Below, in pieces: positions 52,532 through 61,061 of a DNA stretch of 64,000 nt. The stretch is taken from positions 124,001-188,000 of the forward strand of contig CAJPNK010000001.1 of assembly GCA_905372095.1 (NCBI GenBank). The letters run 5' to 3'. The notes beneath the pieces are model-generated. The model was not told where the DNA came from and did no database searches. It saw nothing but the letters and a program-made list of their open reading frames with translations. The DNA comes from Candidatus Saccharimonadota bacterium. GTDB lineage: Bacteria; Patescibacteriota; Saccharimonadia; Saccharimonadales; Saccharimonadaceae. A program made the translations under genes and the position numbers. Every line of letters starts with the position of its first letter. The stretch's first letter is position 1.

Positions 52532-54365
52532 ACCATCGTACCGCCGGCGTTATACTGTTACTAAAGCGGTGGTCCATGCCGCTAAATCTACTAAATCTAG
52601 CGCTTGGCGATTGCAATTGCGGCGTCTAGTTTATGGCGCATATCGGCAGGTCAATTACCAAGCTGCTTCATTGAAGATAAAATTACAACGTTTGTTACGC
52701 CATAAGTATTTCCGTAAATATGCAGTCGGTGCGGCAGCAAGTTTGACTTTTCTTCTAGTAATTGTACAGTTGGCTTATCCAAGCGATAAAACTTTACCGT
52801 TTGCGCACGTTGACGGATTAGCAATTGGCGGTATGGCTAAAGATGCGGCGGCTAAAAAAGCTAATCAAGCGTATAGCGACCATACTCTTAACATCACGAT
52901 GAATAATTCAGACAAGCCGGCGGTTAGTATTAAGCTGCGTGATATTGCTGTCTCGGTTGATAATTCGCAGCGGATCAAGCAGTACGATTATCCTTGGTAT
53001 GTGCGATTAGTGCCAACTTCATTGTTTTGGTATGGTTTGAATTATGGTTCGCCGCCAGCCCCTAAATTTGCCAGCCAAACGGATGCAGCTGTTAACGAAA
53101 AAATAGTTGCTCGCTGCCAAGTTAGCCCGACCAATGCTACACTTAAAGCCAAAGGGGCGCAGCTCGAGCTGCAGAGGTCTAGGCTTGGCGGTAAATGCGA
53201 TGAGGCCAAAATCAAACAATCTGTTCGCGATATCAAACCAAAATTACATCAGCCGACAACTATTAATGTCAATAAAATAGATATCAAGCCAGCGGTGAGC
53301 GATGAAAAAGCTAAGCAATTGGCGCGAAAGCTAACCAAACATCTAGCGGGAGGTATTCAAATTAAAGCTAGAGACAAAACCGTCGCGGTCGATGCGCAGA
53401 CAGTCTACGCTTGGCTTGACTTTACCGATAAAGATAAAGAATTGGTGGCTACGCTGAATGCTGAACGTACTAGCAAATGGCTGAATGATGAGGTAGCGAA
53501 AATTGTTACTGTGACACCTGGGGTGTCGAAAATTACCACGCATGACTTCACTATTGTTAGCAAGCAGACAGGTAGTTCAGGGCAAGCACTCGATGTGGCG
53601 GTAATGCTGCAGAAATTACAAAGTACAATCGACGGCGGCAGTTTGCAGCTTGATGCCGTTACCAAGGCTGTGCCGCCGCGCGAGGAATATACGCGGACAT
53701 ATAGCTCGAGCGATGCTGGCTTGTCGGCTTTGATGGAAAATTTCGCCAAAGACCATCCGGGGACTTACGGCGTGTCGATGATAGAACTTGACGGCAAAAA
53801 GCGCCGCGCCGAATACAATGGCGATAAGCAATTTGTAACAGCTAGCACCTACAAATTGCTAGTGGCTTATAGCTTGCTAAAGCGTATTGATAGCGGTGCG
53901 CGCAGTTGGGATAGCGATCAAGCATGCTTTAATAAAATGATTAGTTTGAGCGATAATGCTTGCGCGGAAAGTTTCTTGAACGCAATTGGAGTTAGTACTT
54001 TGACTAGCGAAGCTAATGCCATTGGCCTTAAGAACTCGACATTTATGAAAGGAGGCGGACCGTATACGACAGCAAATGATCAAGCCCTGCTGCTAGGTAT
54101 GATTGCAACCGGCCAAAACTTTTCGAGCGCCAATCAGCAGCGCTTGCTAGAAGCTATGAAGAAAAACGTGTTTCGTAAAGGTATTCCAGCAGGTGTATCG
54201 GGGACGGTTGCCGATAAGGTTGGCTTCATGAATGGATTATTACATGACTCGGCGATTGTTTATGGTTCGCACGGTACGTACGTACTGTCAATTATGACTG
54301 ATGGCGCTAGTTGGGAAGCGATTGCTGATTTGGCAAAACAACTTGATGCGCTGCGAGCACAGTAG
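52512..54365 (+). CDS. Membrane-anchored class A beta-lactamase-fold serine hydrolase
   Basis: The 617-residue protein starts basic, has one membrane helix (about 65-90), two repeated beta-rich domains resembling PG-binding/VanW-associated modules (about 95-385), and a C-terminal serine hydrolase domain (about 395-617). The catalytic set is Ser445-x-x-Lys448 (STYK), Ser480-Asp-Asn482, and Lys569-Val-Gly571 in place of KTG. KVG and the anchored architecture suggest a peptidoglycan-remodelling enzyme rather than a drug-resistance enzyme. GTG 52512 has GAGGGG just upstream and is chosen over the earlier frame; TTG 52494 is possible. Its gene begins inside the LexA-like gene. Confidence 0.8.
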   Translation: MRRIARKPSYRRRYTVTKAVVHAAKSTKSSAWRLQLRRLVYGAYRQVNYQAASLKIKLQRLLRHKYFRKYAVGAAASLTFLLVIVQLAYPSDKTLPFAHVDGLAIGGMAKDAAAKKANQAYSDHTLNITMNNSDKPAVSIKLRDIAVSVDNSQRIKQYDYPWYVRLVPTSLFWYGLNYGSPPAPKFASQTDAAVNEKIVARCQVSPTNATLKAKGAQLELQRSRLGGKCDEAKIKQSVRDIKPKLHQPTTINVNKIDIKPAVSDEKAKQLARKLTKHLAGGIQIKARDKTVAVDAQTVYAWLDFTDKDKELVATLNAERTSKWLNDEVAKIVTVTPGVSKITTHDFTIVSKQTGSSGQALDVAVMLQKLQSTIDGGSLQLDAVTKAVPPREEYTRTYSSSDAGLSALMENFAKDHPGTYGVSMIELDGKKRRAEYNGDKQFVTASTYKLLVAYSLLKRIDSGARSWDSDQACFNKMISLSDNACAESFLNAIGVSTLTSEANAIGLKNSTFMKGGGPYTTANDQALLLGMIATGQNFSSANQQRLLEAMKKNVFRKGIPAGVSGTVADKVGFMNGLLHDSAIVYGSHGTYVLSIMTDGASWEAIADLAKQLDALRAQ

Positions 54366-54425
54366 ACTTTACACCTTTTGTATAATAAGTTACAATACTG
54401 GTATCTGCGGTGACGTAGAATGTAT

Positions 54426-54500
54426 TCCGGCATAGCTCAGTGGTAGAGCGGATGGCTGTTAACCATTAGGTCGCTGGTTCGAGCCCAGCTGCCGGAGCCA
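54426..54500 (+). tRNA. tRNA-Asn (GTT)
   Basis: A complete cloverleaf: acceptor TCCGGCA pairs with TGCCGGA, the D arm has AGCTCAGTGGTAGAGC, the anticodon loop is CTGTTAA giving GTT for asparagine, and the T arm is GCTGG-TTCGAGC-CCAGC. A discriminator G and an encoded CCA end the gene. TATAAT at 54381-54386 is a likely promoter. Confidence 0.97.
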
Positions 54501-54537
54501 AATTGATAGATTAAATTGCCTGGTATACCGGGCAAAC

Positions 54538-54567
54538 GGCCTCGACAAGTTAAGTCAAGGCCTTTTT
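54538..54567 (+). terminator. Terminator after tRNA-Asn
   Basis: GGCCTCGAC (54538-54546) and GTCAAGGCC (54554-54562) pair with one mismatch around a seven-base loop, followed by TTTTT. A second, smaller hairpin (TGCC/GGCA) precedes it at about 54517. Confidence 0.75.
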
Positions 54568-54727
54568 AAATAGATTTTATAAATAGTTTACTATTGCAGC
54601 AAACATTAGGGTAAGCGTGTAATTTTCGTTGTATTTTATACTATAATACTTGAAAAAATTGTTAAGTAATGTTAGCATGAAAGCGTAAACTAAATTAAAA
54701 CACAAATGTGTACAGGAGAAAAACAAT

Positions 54728-56311
54728 ATGGGTGTTCCCTATGTCAAATTGGCTAGTGCTGTGTCAGTGGCAGCCGTTGTTGGCGCAGTGGTATTTAACT
54801 CGCCAGCCAATGCTGCGCCGACTGCATTCACGTGGACGGGCGCTGCTGGCGACCACAAAATGTCAACTGCTGGCAACTGGAAAGACGGCCAAGTACCAAC
54901 AGAGGGCTCTAAACTGGTGTTTACGTGTGCCAACGGAGCTAGTGAGACGATTCAGAATGATTTGAACGTTGCTTTGTCGGGCTTGGACGCTCAAAAAATG
55001 AACAATGTTACTGGCGGTCCGACATGCGCTAGCTACACGATTGATACGCTGAAATTTACATCGGATGCTGAGTTTAGTGGCGGACACACTAGCGCTGCCG
55101 ATGAAGAGGGTAAAATCCCTAACATTTACGTTACAGGTGCTGTTACTGGCTTGTCAAACTTGAAATCTAACGGATTCGACGGCAAGTTCACTAGCAGGCC
55201 AACGATTAACCGTTTCGAGGTCGCTAATAGCGGATGTAATAATATAAGTTACTATATAAATGCTCCAGAGAAAGTTGTTGGCGAAAACGCTAGCGTACCG
55301 CTAGAAGGCGCTAATAATATTACAGTCAAGAGTGGCGGTCAGCTAGGAGTTAAATATGCTGATAACGAAACAAGCGCCAGCAAAATTACTTTCGAAAACG
55401 GCGCGATGATTTCCCATGGAATAAGTTGTTTGGGTTCTGGCGGCGGTTCTTCAAACGTGACAACAGTTCTATCTGGCGACATTGTACTCAATGGCAATGT
55501 TGAATATAAATTACTCTCGAATGTGACAGTGAAGATTACTGGCAAGCTCAGTGGTCCTGGTAAGCTGGTTGCTCATAAAGATAACAAGGGTACTCTGCTA
55601 GTTGAGTCTTCGGACAACACCAGCGGTACGCCGAATGGACAGCACGGTAATGCCCACGAAGCTAAGCTGATAAAATTGGACGGTGATAAACCTAATGAGC
55701 CAGTGAATGTAAAAAAAGGTGAAACAGTCTTGCTAAACGGCAGCCGTTCTGACGTTTATGTCGATGAGGGCGGTGTATTTGGCGGTAATGCTACGGTAAA
55801 GAGTCTTAATGTGGCAGGTGTCGTTGCTCCAGGTAATTCGCCAGGCAAGATTACTGTACTGAATGACTTCTATATGAACGGTACTGGCGTATACAAGGCA
55901 GAAATTCTAGATAAAGATCATTATGATCAGATTGTTGCGCAGAGCGTCCAGCTTAGCAACGGTGGTAGTTCTCCAAAATTAGAGCTGGTATATCTGCCTG
56001 GCGGTACCATCAAGAAGGGTGATACCTTTACGATTATCAACAATAACGGTAACGCTCCAGTTCAAGGGACATTCAATGGTTTGCCCGAGGGTGCAGAGTT
56101 CGCTGTGGATGGCGCAACCTTCAAGATTAGCTATGTCGGCGGCGATGGCAATGACGTTGTGCTAACGGCGCAGAATGATTCGACAGGTCCGAAAGCTCCA
56201 AATACGGGCGGTGAAAATGTAGCAGTTAATTTGGCTGGAACTATCGTTGGCGTGGCTTCGGCAGCAATCCTGCTATTCATGGCAAAACGAAAGAGTTTTG
56301 GCAAGAAATAA
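54728..56311 (+). CDS. Sortase-anchored surface protein with beta-helix-like body
   Basis: The 527-residue protein has a signal peptide (first ~29 residues), then a strand-rich body of about 450 residues with repeated Gly/Asn turns, APGNSPGKITVLNDF and YDQIVAQ, a layout seen in autotransporter-type passenger domains. The C-terminus is a wall-sorting signal: APNTG (490-494, LPxTG-like with A for L), a hydrophobic segment (~502-518), and AKRKSFGKK. A leader of about 75 bases follows TATAAT at 54642-54647, with AGGAGA before the ATG, unlike the leaderless genes nearby. The sortase gene lies next to it. Confidence 0.85.
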   Translation: MGVPYVKLASAVSVAAVVGAVVFNSPANAAPTAFTWTGAAGDHKMSTAGNWKDGQVPTEGSKLVFTCANGASETIQNDLNVALSGLDAQKMNNVTGGPTCASYTIDTLKFTSDAEFSGGHTSAADEEGKIPNIYVTGAVTGLSNLKSNGFDGKFTSRPTINRFEVANSGCNNISYYINAPEKVVGENASVPLEGANNITVKSGGQLGVKYADNETSASKITFENGAMISHGISCLGSGGGSSNVTTVLSGDIVLNGNVEYKLLSNVTVKITGKLSGPGKLVAHKDNKGTLLVESSDNTSGTPNGQHGNAHEAKLIKLDGDKPNEPVNVKKGETVLLNGSRSDVYVDEGGVFGGNATVKSLNVAGVVAPGNSPGKITVLNDFYMNGTGVYKAEILDKDHYDQIVAQSVQLSNGGSSPKLELVYLPGGTIKKGDTFTIINNNGNAPVQGTFNGLPEGAEFAVDGATFKISYVGGDGNDVVLTAQNDSTGPKAPNTGGENVAVNLAGTIVGVASAAILLFMAKRKSFGKK

Positions 56312-56340
56312 CCAAGACTTATAACGATTAAGATTGGAGG

Positions 56341-56389
56341 CAGGCACGCCGTAAGCGGTTTGACGCGAGGCGTGCCTGTTAGCTATAAT
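56341..56389 (+). promoter_or_regulatory. Sortase promoter overlapped by a perfect inverted repeat
   Basis: TTGACG (56360-56365), an 18-base spacer and TATAAT (56384-56389) form a promoter. CAGGCACGCC (56341-56350) and GGCGTGCCTG (56369-56378) are perfect 10-base inverted arms; the second lies inside the promoter spacer. It may be an operator, or the terminator hairpin of the surface-protein message, though only two T residues follow it. Confidence 0.65.
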
Positions 56390-56399
56390 GAAGCAAGCA

Positions 56400-57404
56400 A
56401 TGACGCAAAGAGAACGAGTTGCTCGTAGTCTGGAGGTACTGCCAAAAGCACGAGGCCGGGTAGTCGTACCGCGGCGCAGATTGGCGGATGATGTTGTAGC
56501 GGGCGCTGCTAGCCAGCCGAGTATGAAGCGAATTATGGATATCGCAGTGCAGCCTGCCTCGCCAAGTCCAAAAGAGCAGTCTCTCCAAAACAAAAAACCT
56601 AGAGATTATACGAGAATTAATAGAAAGCTGGCTCGGACAGCTCGCTTGCTTATTATTTATGAAAAACTAACAGCTGCTAGCCAAATGGGCGGCGAAAAAC
56701 GCTCCACCAAGCGGCGCTTAAAAGAAATCATGAGCGGTAATTTTCGCAAGAAATTATCTGGTGTTGCGGCGTCGATTCTCTTGCTGGTTTCGGTATATTC
56801 ACTGGTTGACTCTTGGCTGTTAAATAATCGGATAAAAGATACTGTAAATACAGCGACGGTGGCTGCACGCAGCGATAACCCGAATGATCGACGGAGCAAT
56901 GAAGGTAAAGATGAAACAAAAGTTTCTGGCGACGCCATCGCTAAATACAAGGTAGCTGCAGATTTACCGAGAGTGATTACTATTGAGAAGCTAGGGGTTA
57001 AAGCTCGAGTATTGCCGATGAGCGTTAATGCCGACGGCTCAATGCAATCGCCTGTCAATATTTTTGATACAGGATGGTATACTGGCAGCGTCAAGCCGGG
57101 GCAGCCGGGATCATCTATTATTATTGGCCACGCATCTGGTATGACTTTGGGGGGAATTTTTAATAAGCTAGAGTCGCTAAATGTTGGCGATACAGTCAGT
57201 GTTGAACGCGGCAACGGCCAAATGTTGCGCTACCAAGTGGTTAAAAAACAAATAATTAAGCTATCTGATGTTGATATGAATAGTTTTATGCGTCCAGCTG
57301 ATGGTGTGTCTGAAGGCTTGAATCTGATGACTTGCGCTGGGGAGTGGATAAAAAACTCGCAAACTCGCGATCACCGGGCGATGATATTTACCAAGCGAAT
57401 ATGA
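56400..57404 (+). CDS. Class F-like sortase
   Basis: Transpeptidase that would cleave the sorting signal and join surface proteins to an acceptor. The 334-residue protein has a long basic, disordered N-terminus (about 1-110), one membrane helix (about 118-138) and a sortase domain with His244 in IIIGHASG, Cys312 in LMTCAGEW and Arg326 in DHRAMIF. This is the catalytic triad. ATG 56400 is preferred over ATG 56388 because the latter overlaps the -10 box. It is adjacent to a substrate with an APNTG signal. Confidence 0.9.
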   Translation: MTQRERVARSLEVLPKARGRVVVPRRRLADDVVAGAASQPSMKRIMDIAVQPASPSPKEQSLQNKKPRDYTRINRKLARTARLLIIYEKLTAASQMGGEKRSTKRRLKEIMSGNFRKKLSGVAASILLLVSVYSLVDSWLLNNRIKDTVNTATVAARSDNPNDRRSNEGKDETKVSGDAIAKYKVAADLPRVITIEKLGVKARVLPMSVNADGSMQSPVNIFDTGWYTGSVKPGQPGSSIIIGHASGMTLGGIFNKLESLNVGDTVSVERGNGQMLRYQVVKKQIIKLSDVDMNSFMRPADGVSEGLNLMTCAGEWIKNSQTRDHRAMIFTKRI

Positions 57405-57450
57405 TTAAACTAGTTGACTGTGTAAATGTAAATAATACAATGTAAAAACC

Positions 57451-57505
57451 TTGACTAGCACTATATATTGGGTGTACATTTGTATGTAAGCACTACATAT
57501 GGTGT
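57451..57505 (+). promoter_or_regulatory. Two NrdR-type boxes at the nrdD promoter
   Basis: GCACTATATATTGGGT (57458-57473) and GCACTACATATGGTGT (57490-57505) resemble the NrdR consensus ACACWATATATWGTGT (14 and 13 of 16 matches). Their starts are 32 bases apart, three helical turns, as in known NrdR sites. TTGACT at 57451-57456 with TACATT at 57475-57480 (spacer 18) is the likely promoter, so box 1 covers its spacer and box 2 follows it. Confidence 0.8.
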
Positions 57506-57534
57506 TTTCGTAAAACAAATACACGATTAAGTGT

Positions 57535-57564
57535 CGCTCCGCAGGGGTAGATCCGGAGCGTTTT
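57535..57564 (+). terminator. Hairpin in the nrdD leader
   Basis: CGCTCCG (57535-57541) pairs with CGGAGCG (57554-57560) around a 12-base loop and is followed by TTTT. It lies between the NrdR boxes and the nrdD ribosome site, so it may attenuate the operon. A small ACAC/GTGT stem just upstream could be an alternative fold. Confidence 0.55.
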
Positions 57565-57587
57565 AATGATGCATTCAGGAGGGTAAT

Positions 57588-59723
57588 ATGTATCAAACAA
57601 TCAAAAAGCGCGACGGCCGTAAAGTGAAGTTTGACGCTTCCAAGATTACTAAAGCGATTGCTCGAGCTGGCGCTGAAACTGGCGAATTCGACGAAAAAGC
57701 CGCTGCTAAGCTTACCGATAAAGTACTTAAACAGCTAGAAGCTCGCCAGACGCGTCTAGTGCCGGGTGTTGAGGAAATCCAAGACATCGTCGAGGACACG
57801 CTGATTGATTCCAAGTTCAAGAAAACTGCCAAGGCCTACATCATTTACCGCGACCAGCATAAAAAACTGCGTGAAATTACATCCAATGCGCACGTCGATT
57901 TGATTGATAAATACGTCAACAACTTGGACTGGAAAGTCAAAGAAAACTCCAACATGGGCTATAGTTTGCAGGGCCTGAATAACTACGTTTCGGCGGAAAT
58001 TACCAAGACCTACTGGCTGGATAAGATCTATTCGCCGAAAATCGGTCGGGCGCATAAAGAGGGTGATTTGCATATTCACGACCTCAATTTGCTGAGCGTT
58101 TACTGTGTTGGCTGGGATCTGATGGATTTGTTGCGTCAAGGTTTCACTGGTGTTAAAAATAAGGTCGCTTCCAAACCGGCCAAGCATTTCCGTTCAGCTC
58201 TCGGGCAGGTGGTCAATTTCTTCTACACTTTGCAGGGCGAGGCGGCTGGCGCCCAGGCGTTCTCTGACTTTGATACTCTCTTGGCGCCGTTCATTCGCGC
58301 TGATAAGCTGAGCTATGACGAGGTCAAGCAAGCGCTGCAAGAATTCGTCTTTAACGTTAACGTGCCAACGCGGGTTGGCTTCCAAACGCCTTTTACCAAC
58401 ATCACGCTCGATCTGGAATGTCCGAAGCATATGGCTGGCAACCCGGTGATCATCGGCGGCGAGATGCAGGATACCAACTACGGCGATTATCAAGAAGAGA
58501 TGAATATGCTTAATAAGGCGCTGCTGGAGGTGCTGTCTGAGGGCGACGCCAACGGCCGAGTCTTTACCTTCCCGATTCCGACGGTAAATATCACCAAAGA
58601 TTTCAACTGGGATAATCCGGTCATTGAAAATCTTTGGGAAGCCAGCGCCAAATACGGCATTCCGTACTTCTCCAACTTCATCAATTCCGACATGGATCCA
58701 GAAGATGCGCGCTCGATGTGCTGCCGCTTGCGGATCGATAATCGCCAGCTGGAGTATCGTGGCGGCGGTTTGTTTGGCTCGAATCCGATGACTGGCTCGA
58801 TCGGCGTGGTGACGATTAATTTGCCGCGGCTGGCACTGAAATCAAAGAACGAGAAAGAGTTTTTCAAGGGCTTGGGCGAGCTGATGGATATGGCGCGCGA
58901 CAGCCTAGAGACCAAGCGCAAGGTGCTGGAGCAGCTGACCGATTCGGATATCAGCCTGTATCCGTACACTAAGTTTTATCTGCGCGATATTAAAAAGCGC
59001 TTCAATGAATACTGGAAAAATCACTTCTCGACTATCGGGCTGATCGGTACTAACGAGGCAGCGTTGAACCTGCTGGGCGTTGACATTGGCACGGAAAAGG
59101 GTAAGGCGTTTGCCGAGAAAACGCTTGACTTCATGCGCGACCGTTTGGTGGAATACCAGAAAGAAACGGGCAATAATTATAACCTGGAGGCGACACCGGC
59201 TGAGGGGACGACTTACCGTTTGGCGCAGCTCGACAAGGCCAGCTTCCCTGACCGAGCGCACTTTGCCAATGGCCTCGGCGCGGCGGTTAAACATCCGTTC
59301 TACACCAATTCCAGCCACTTGCCAGTCAACTACACTGACGACCTGTTTGAGCTGATGGATTTGCAGGATAATTTGCAAACTAAATACACGGGCGGTACGG
59401 TAATTCACTTCTTCCTGGGTGAGCGCATGGATGATCCGCAGACGCTGAAAAAGCTGGTCAAGACGATTTGCGAAAATTACAAATTGCCGTATTTTACCTT
59501 TACGCCAAGCTTCTCAATTTGTGCTAACCACGGCTATATCGTCGGCGAGCACCCGGCTTGCCCGAATTGCGGCGAAAGTACTGAGGTTTACTCGCGGGTG
59601 GTTGGTTTCCTCCGTCCGGTGGCGCAATGGAATGACGGCAAGCAGGCTGAATTTGACATGAGGGAGCATTATGACGATGCCGCCGAACACCAGCGAGCTA
59701 GCGCCGTCGCTGTCCCAGCTTAA
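57588..59723 (+). CDS. nrdD: Anaerobic ribonucleoside-triphosphate reductase
   Basis: Makes deoxyribonucleotides without oxygen by a glycyl radical. The 711 residues have an N-terminal ATP-cone (starting YQTIKKRDGRKVKFDASKIT), the catalytic barrel, a C-terminal Cys-rich zinc site (CANHGY, HPACPNCGE), and the glycyl-radical loop with Gly673 in RVVGF followed by QWNDGKQAEF. AGGAGGG precedes ATG 57588. It is first of the nrdD-nrdG-flavoreductase operon and is very likely repressed by NrdR. The 3' end overlaps nrdG by 53 bases. Confidence 0.96.
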   Translation: MYQTIKKRDGRKVKFDASKITKAIARAGAETGEFDEKAAAKLTDKVLKQLEARQTRLVPGVEEIQDIVEDTLIDSKFKKTAKAYIIYRDQHKKLREITSNAHVDLIDKYVNNLDWKVKENSNMGYSLQGLNNYVSAEITKTYWLDKIYSPKIGRAHKEGDLHIHDLNLLSVYCVGWDLMDLLRQGFTGVKNKVASKPAKHFRSALGQVVNFFYTLQGEAAGAQAFSDFDTLLAPFIRADKLSYDEVKQALQEFVFNVNVPTRVGFQTPFTNITLDLECPKHMAGNPVIIGGEMQDTNYGDYQEEMNMLNKALLEVLSEGDANGRVFTFPIPTVNITKDFNWDNPVIENLWEASAKYGIPYFSNFINSDMDPEDARSMCCRLRIDNRQLEYRGGGLFGSNPMTGSIGVVTINLPRLALKSKNEKEFFKGLGELMDMARDSLETKRKVLEQLTDSDISLYPYTKFYLRDIKKRFNEYWKNHFSTIGLIGTNEAALNLLGVDIGTEKGKAFAEKTLDFMRDRLVEYQKETGNNYNLEATPAEGTTYRLAQLDKASFPDRAHFANGLGAAVKHPFYTNSSHLPVNYTDDLFELMDLQDNLQTKYTGGTVIHFFLGERMDDPQTLKKLVKTICENYKLPYFTFTPSFSICANHGYIVGEHPACPNCGESTEVYSRVVGFLRPVAQWNDGKQAEFDMREHYDDAAEHQRASAVAVPA

Positions 59724-60414
59724 GGTGGCGATTGGCGGGATTCAGAAGCTGTCGCTGGTGGACTATCCAGGACACGTGGCGGCAGCGCTGTTTCTCTCGG
59801 GCTGCAATATGCGCTGCGGCTATTGCCATAATCCGGAGTTGGTACTGCCCGAACGCTTGGCGCTAAGTATTCCGGTCGAGGAGGCGATGATATTCCTAAA
59901 ATCGCGCATTGGTCGACTAGACGGCGTGGTGATTTCTGGCGGCGAGCCGACAGTCAACGAGGATTTGCCGGTGCTGTGCCGGATGATCAAGAGCCTCGGT
60001 TTTGATGTCAAGCTGGATACCAACGGTACGCATCCAGATATAGTGCGCGGTATGGTCGAGGAGGGGACGATTGACTTCATCGCCATGGATGTCAAGGGGC
60101 CGCTGGAAAAATACGTAGAGATTGCAGCGCGGCCGATTGATCTAGCAGCAATCAAAGACAATGTGCGGCTGATGATTGATTCAGGGATTGGCCATGAATT
60201 TCGGACGACGATCGTTCGCGAGCAGCTGGAGGTGGCGGATTTTGAAAAGATTGGTGAGCTAGTCAAAGGTGCCAAGCGATTTGCTTTGCAGCATTTTCGC
60301 ACTGGTACCACCATTAGTCCGAAATTTGCCAATTACCACACTTTCACTGACGAAGAATTTAGAGCCGCCCAAAAAATAATGGAAAGGTATGTCGAAGAAT
60401 GCGTGATTCACTAA
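59671..60414 (+). CDS. nrdG: Anaerobic ribonucleotide reductase activating protein (radical SAM)
   Basis: Radical SAM enzyme that installs the glycyl radical in NrdD. The 247 residues contain the [4Fe-4S] motif C45-x3-C49-x2-C52 (CNMRCGYC) and ISGGEPTVNEDLPVL, a SAM-binding feature. It is longer at the N-terminus than the usual ~150-residue NrdG, closer to the PflA-like NrdG2 form, with extra C-terminal barrel. ATG 59671 or ATG 59677 are both acceptable behind AGGGAG. It overlaps nrdD by 53 bases and the flavoreductase by 16. Confidence 0.93.
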   Translation: MTMPPNTSELAPSLSQLKVAIGGIQKLSLVDYPGHVAAALFLSGCNMRCGYCHNPELVLPERLALSIPVEEAMIFLKSRIGRLDGVVISGGEPTVNEDLPVLCRMIKSLGFDVKLDTNGTHPDIVRGMVEEGTIDFIAMDVKGPLEKYVEIAARPIDLAAIKDNVRLMIDSGIGHEFRTTIVREQLEVADFEKIGELVKGAKRFALQHFRTGTTISPKFANYHTFTDEEFRAAQKIMERYVEECVIH

Positions 60415-61061
60415 CTGTCGAAATTGTGCGCGTGCGCCAGGAAAACCCCGAGGTGACGACACTGTATTTTGCGCGGCCGTTTGACTTTATGGCGGGGCAA
60501 TATATCACGGTGTTCATTGAGGGCAGCCAGGTGCGCGAAGGCAAGGCCTATAGTATTTCTTCGCGCCCGCATGAGGAATTGATATCGATTACCGTGAAAA
60601 ATGTTGGCGGTGAATTCTCGAGCTATTTGTGTTCGCGCCACGTTGGCGATACGCTGCACATTAGCCAGGCATACGGTGATTTCAATCCGCAGACTGAGCG
60701 GCCGCTAGTCGGCATCGCGGCGGGGTGCGGGCTGAGTCCGATTTGGAGTATTTTGGCGGACGCCAAGCAGCCGACCTTTCTCTATTTGAGTCAAAAATCA
60801 CCGGAATATATGGTGTTCTCAGAGGAGCTAGCAGCCTCGTCCATTCAGGTCAACAAGTTTAGTACTCGTCAGCAGGTTGAGGAAACGGACGGCTGGCGGA
60901 ACGGGCGGTTTGAGGTGGCGAACATTGTGAGCGAAGTGCCGAGTGAGGTGCACTTTCTGGTCTGCGGCAGTTTACCGTTTGTGCGCGATGTCTGGCAAAA
61001 GCTAACCGCCGCTGGTGTTGATGAATCGCATATTTCAACGGAGACATTTTTTGAGCAATGA
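60399..61061 (+). CDS. Flavin-dependent ferredoxin/flavodoxin reductase-like protein
   Basis: The 220-residue protein has an FAD domain with GQYITVFIEGS and KAYSISSRP (RxYS-type flavin site), and an NAD(P)-binding domain with GIAAGCGLSPIWSIL and FLVCGSLPFVRDV, ending in ETFFEQ. No 2Fe-2S C-terminal Cys cluster is present. Placed in the nrdD-nrdG operon, it is the best candidate for the electron donor that reduces the NrdG iron-sulfur cluster. This is an inference from position. It overlaps nrdG by 16 bases and the next gene by four. Confidence 0.88.
   Translation: MRDSLTVEIVRVRQENPEVTTLYFARPFDFMAGQYITVFIEGSQVREGKAYSISSRPHEELISITVKNVGGEFSSYLCSRHVGDTLHISQAYGDFNPQTERPLVGIAAGCGLSPIWSILADAKQPTFLYLSQKSPEYMVFSEELAASSIQVNKFSTRQQVEETDGWRNGRFEVANIVSEVPSEVHFLVCGSLPFVRDVWQKLTAAGVDESHISTETFFEQ

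Noticed and set aside
52512..54365. The serine hydrolase as a drug-resistance beta-lactamase
   Set aside because: It has a large membrane-anchored N-terminal part, KVG instead of KTG, and wall-synthesis-like neighbours. The fold is shared with wall-modifying enzymes, so resistance is not supported.
56388..56399. ATG 56388 as the sortase start
   Set aside because: It overlaps the -10 box at 56384-56389, so the transcript starts after it; ATG 56400 is the first usable codon.
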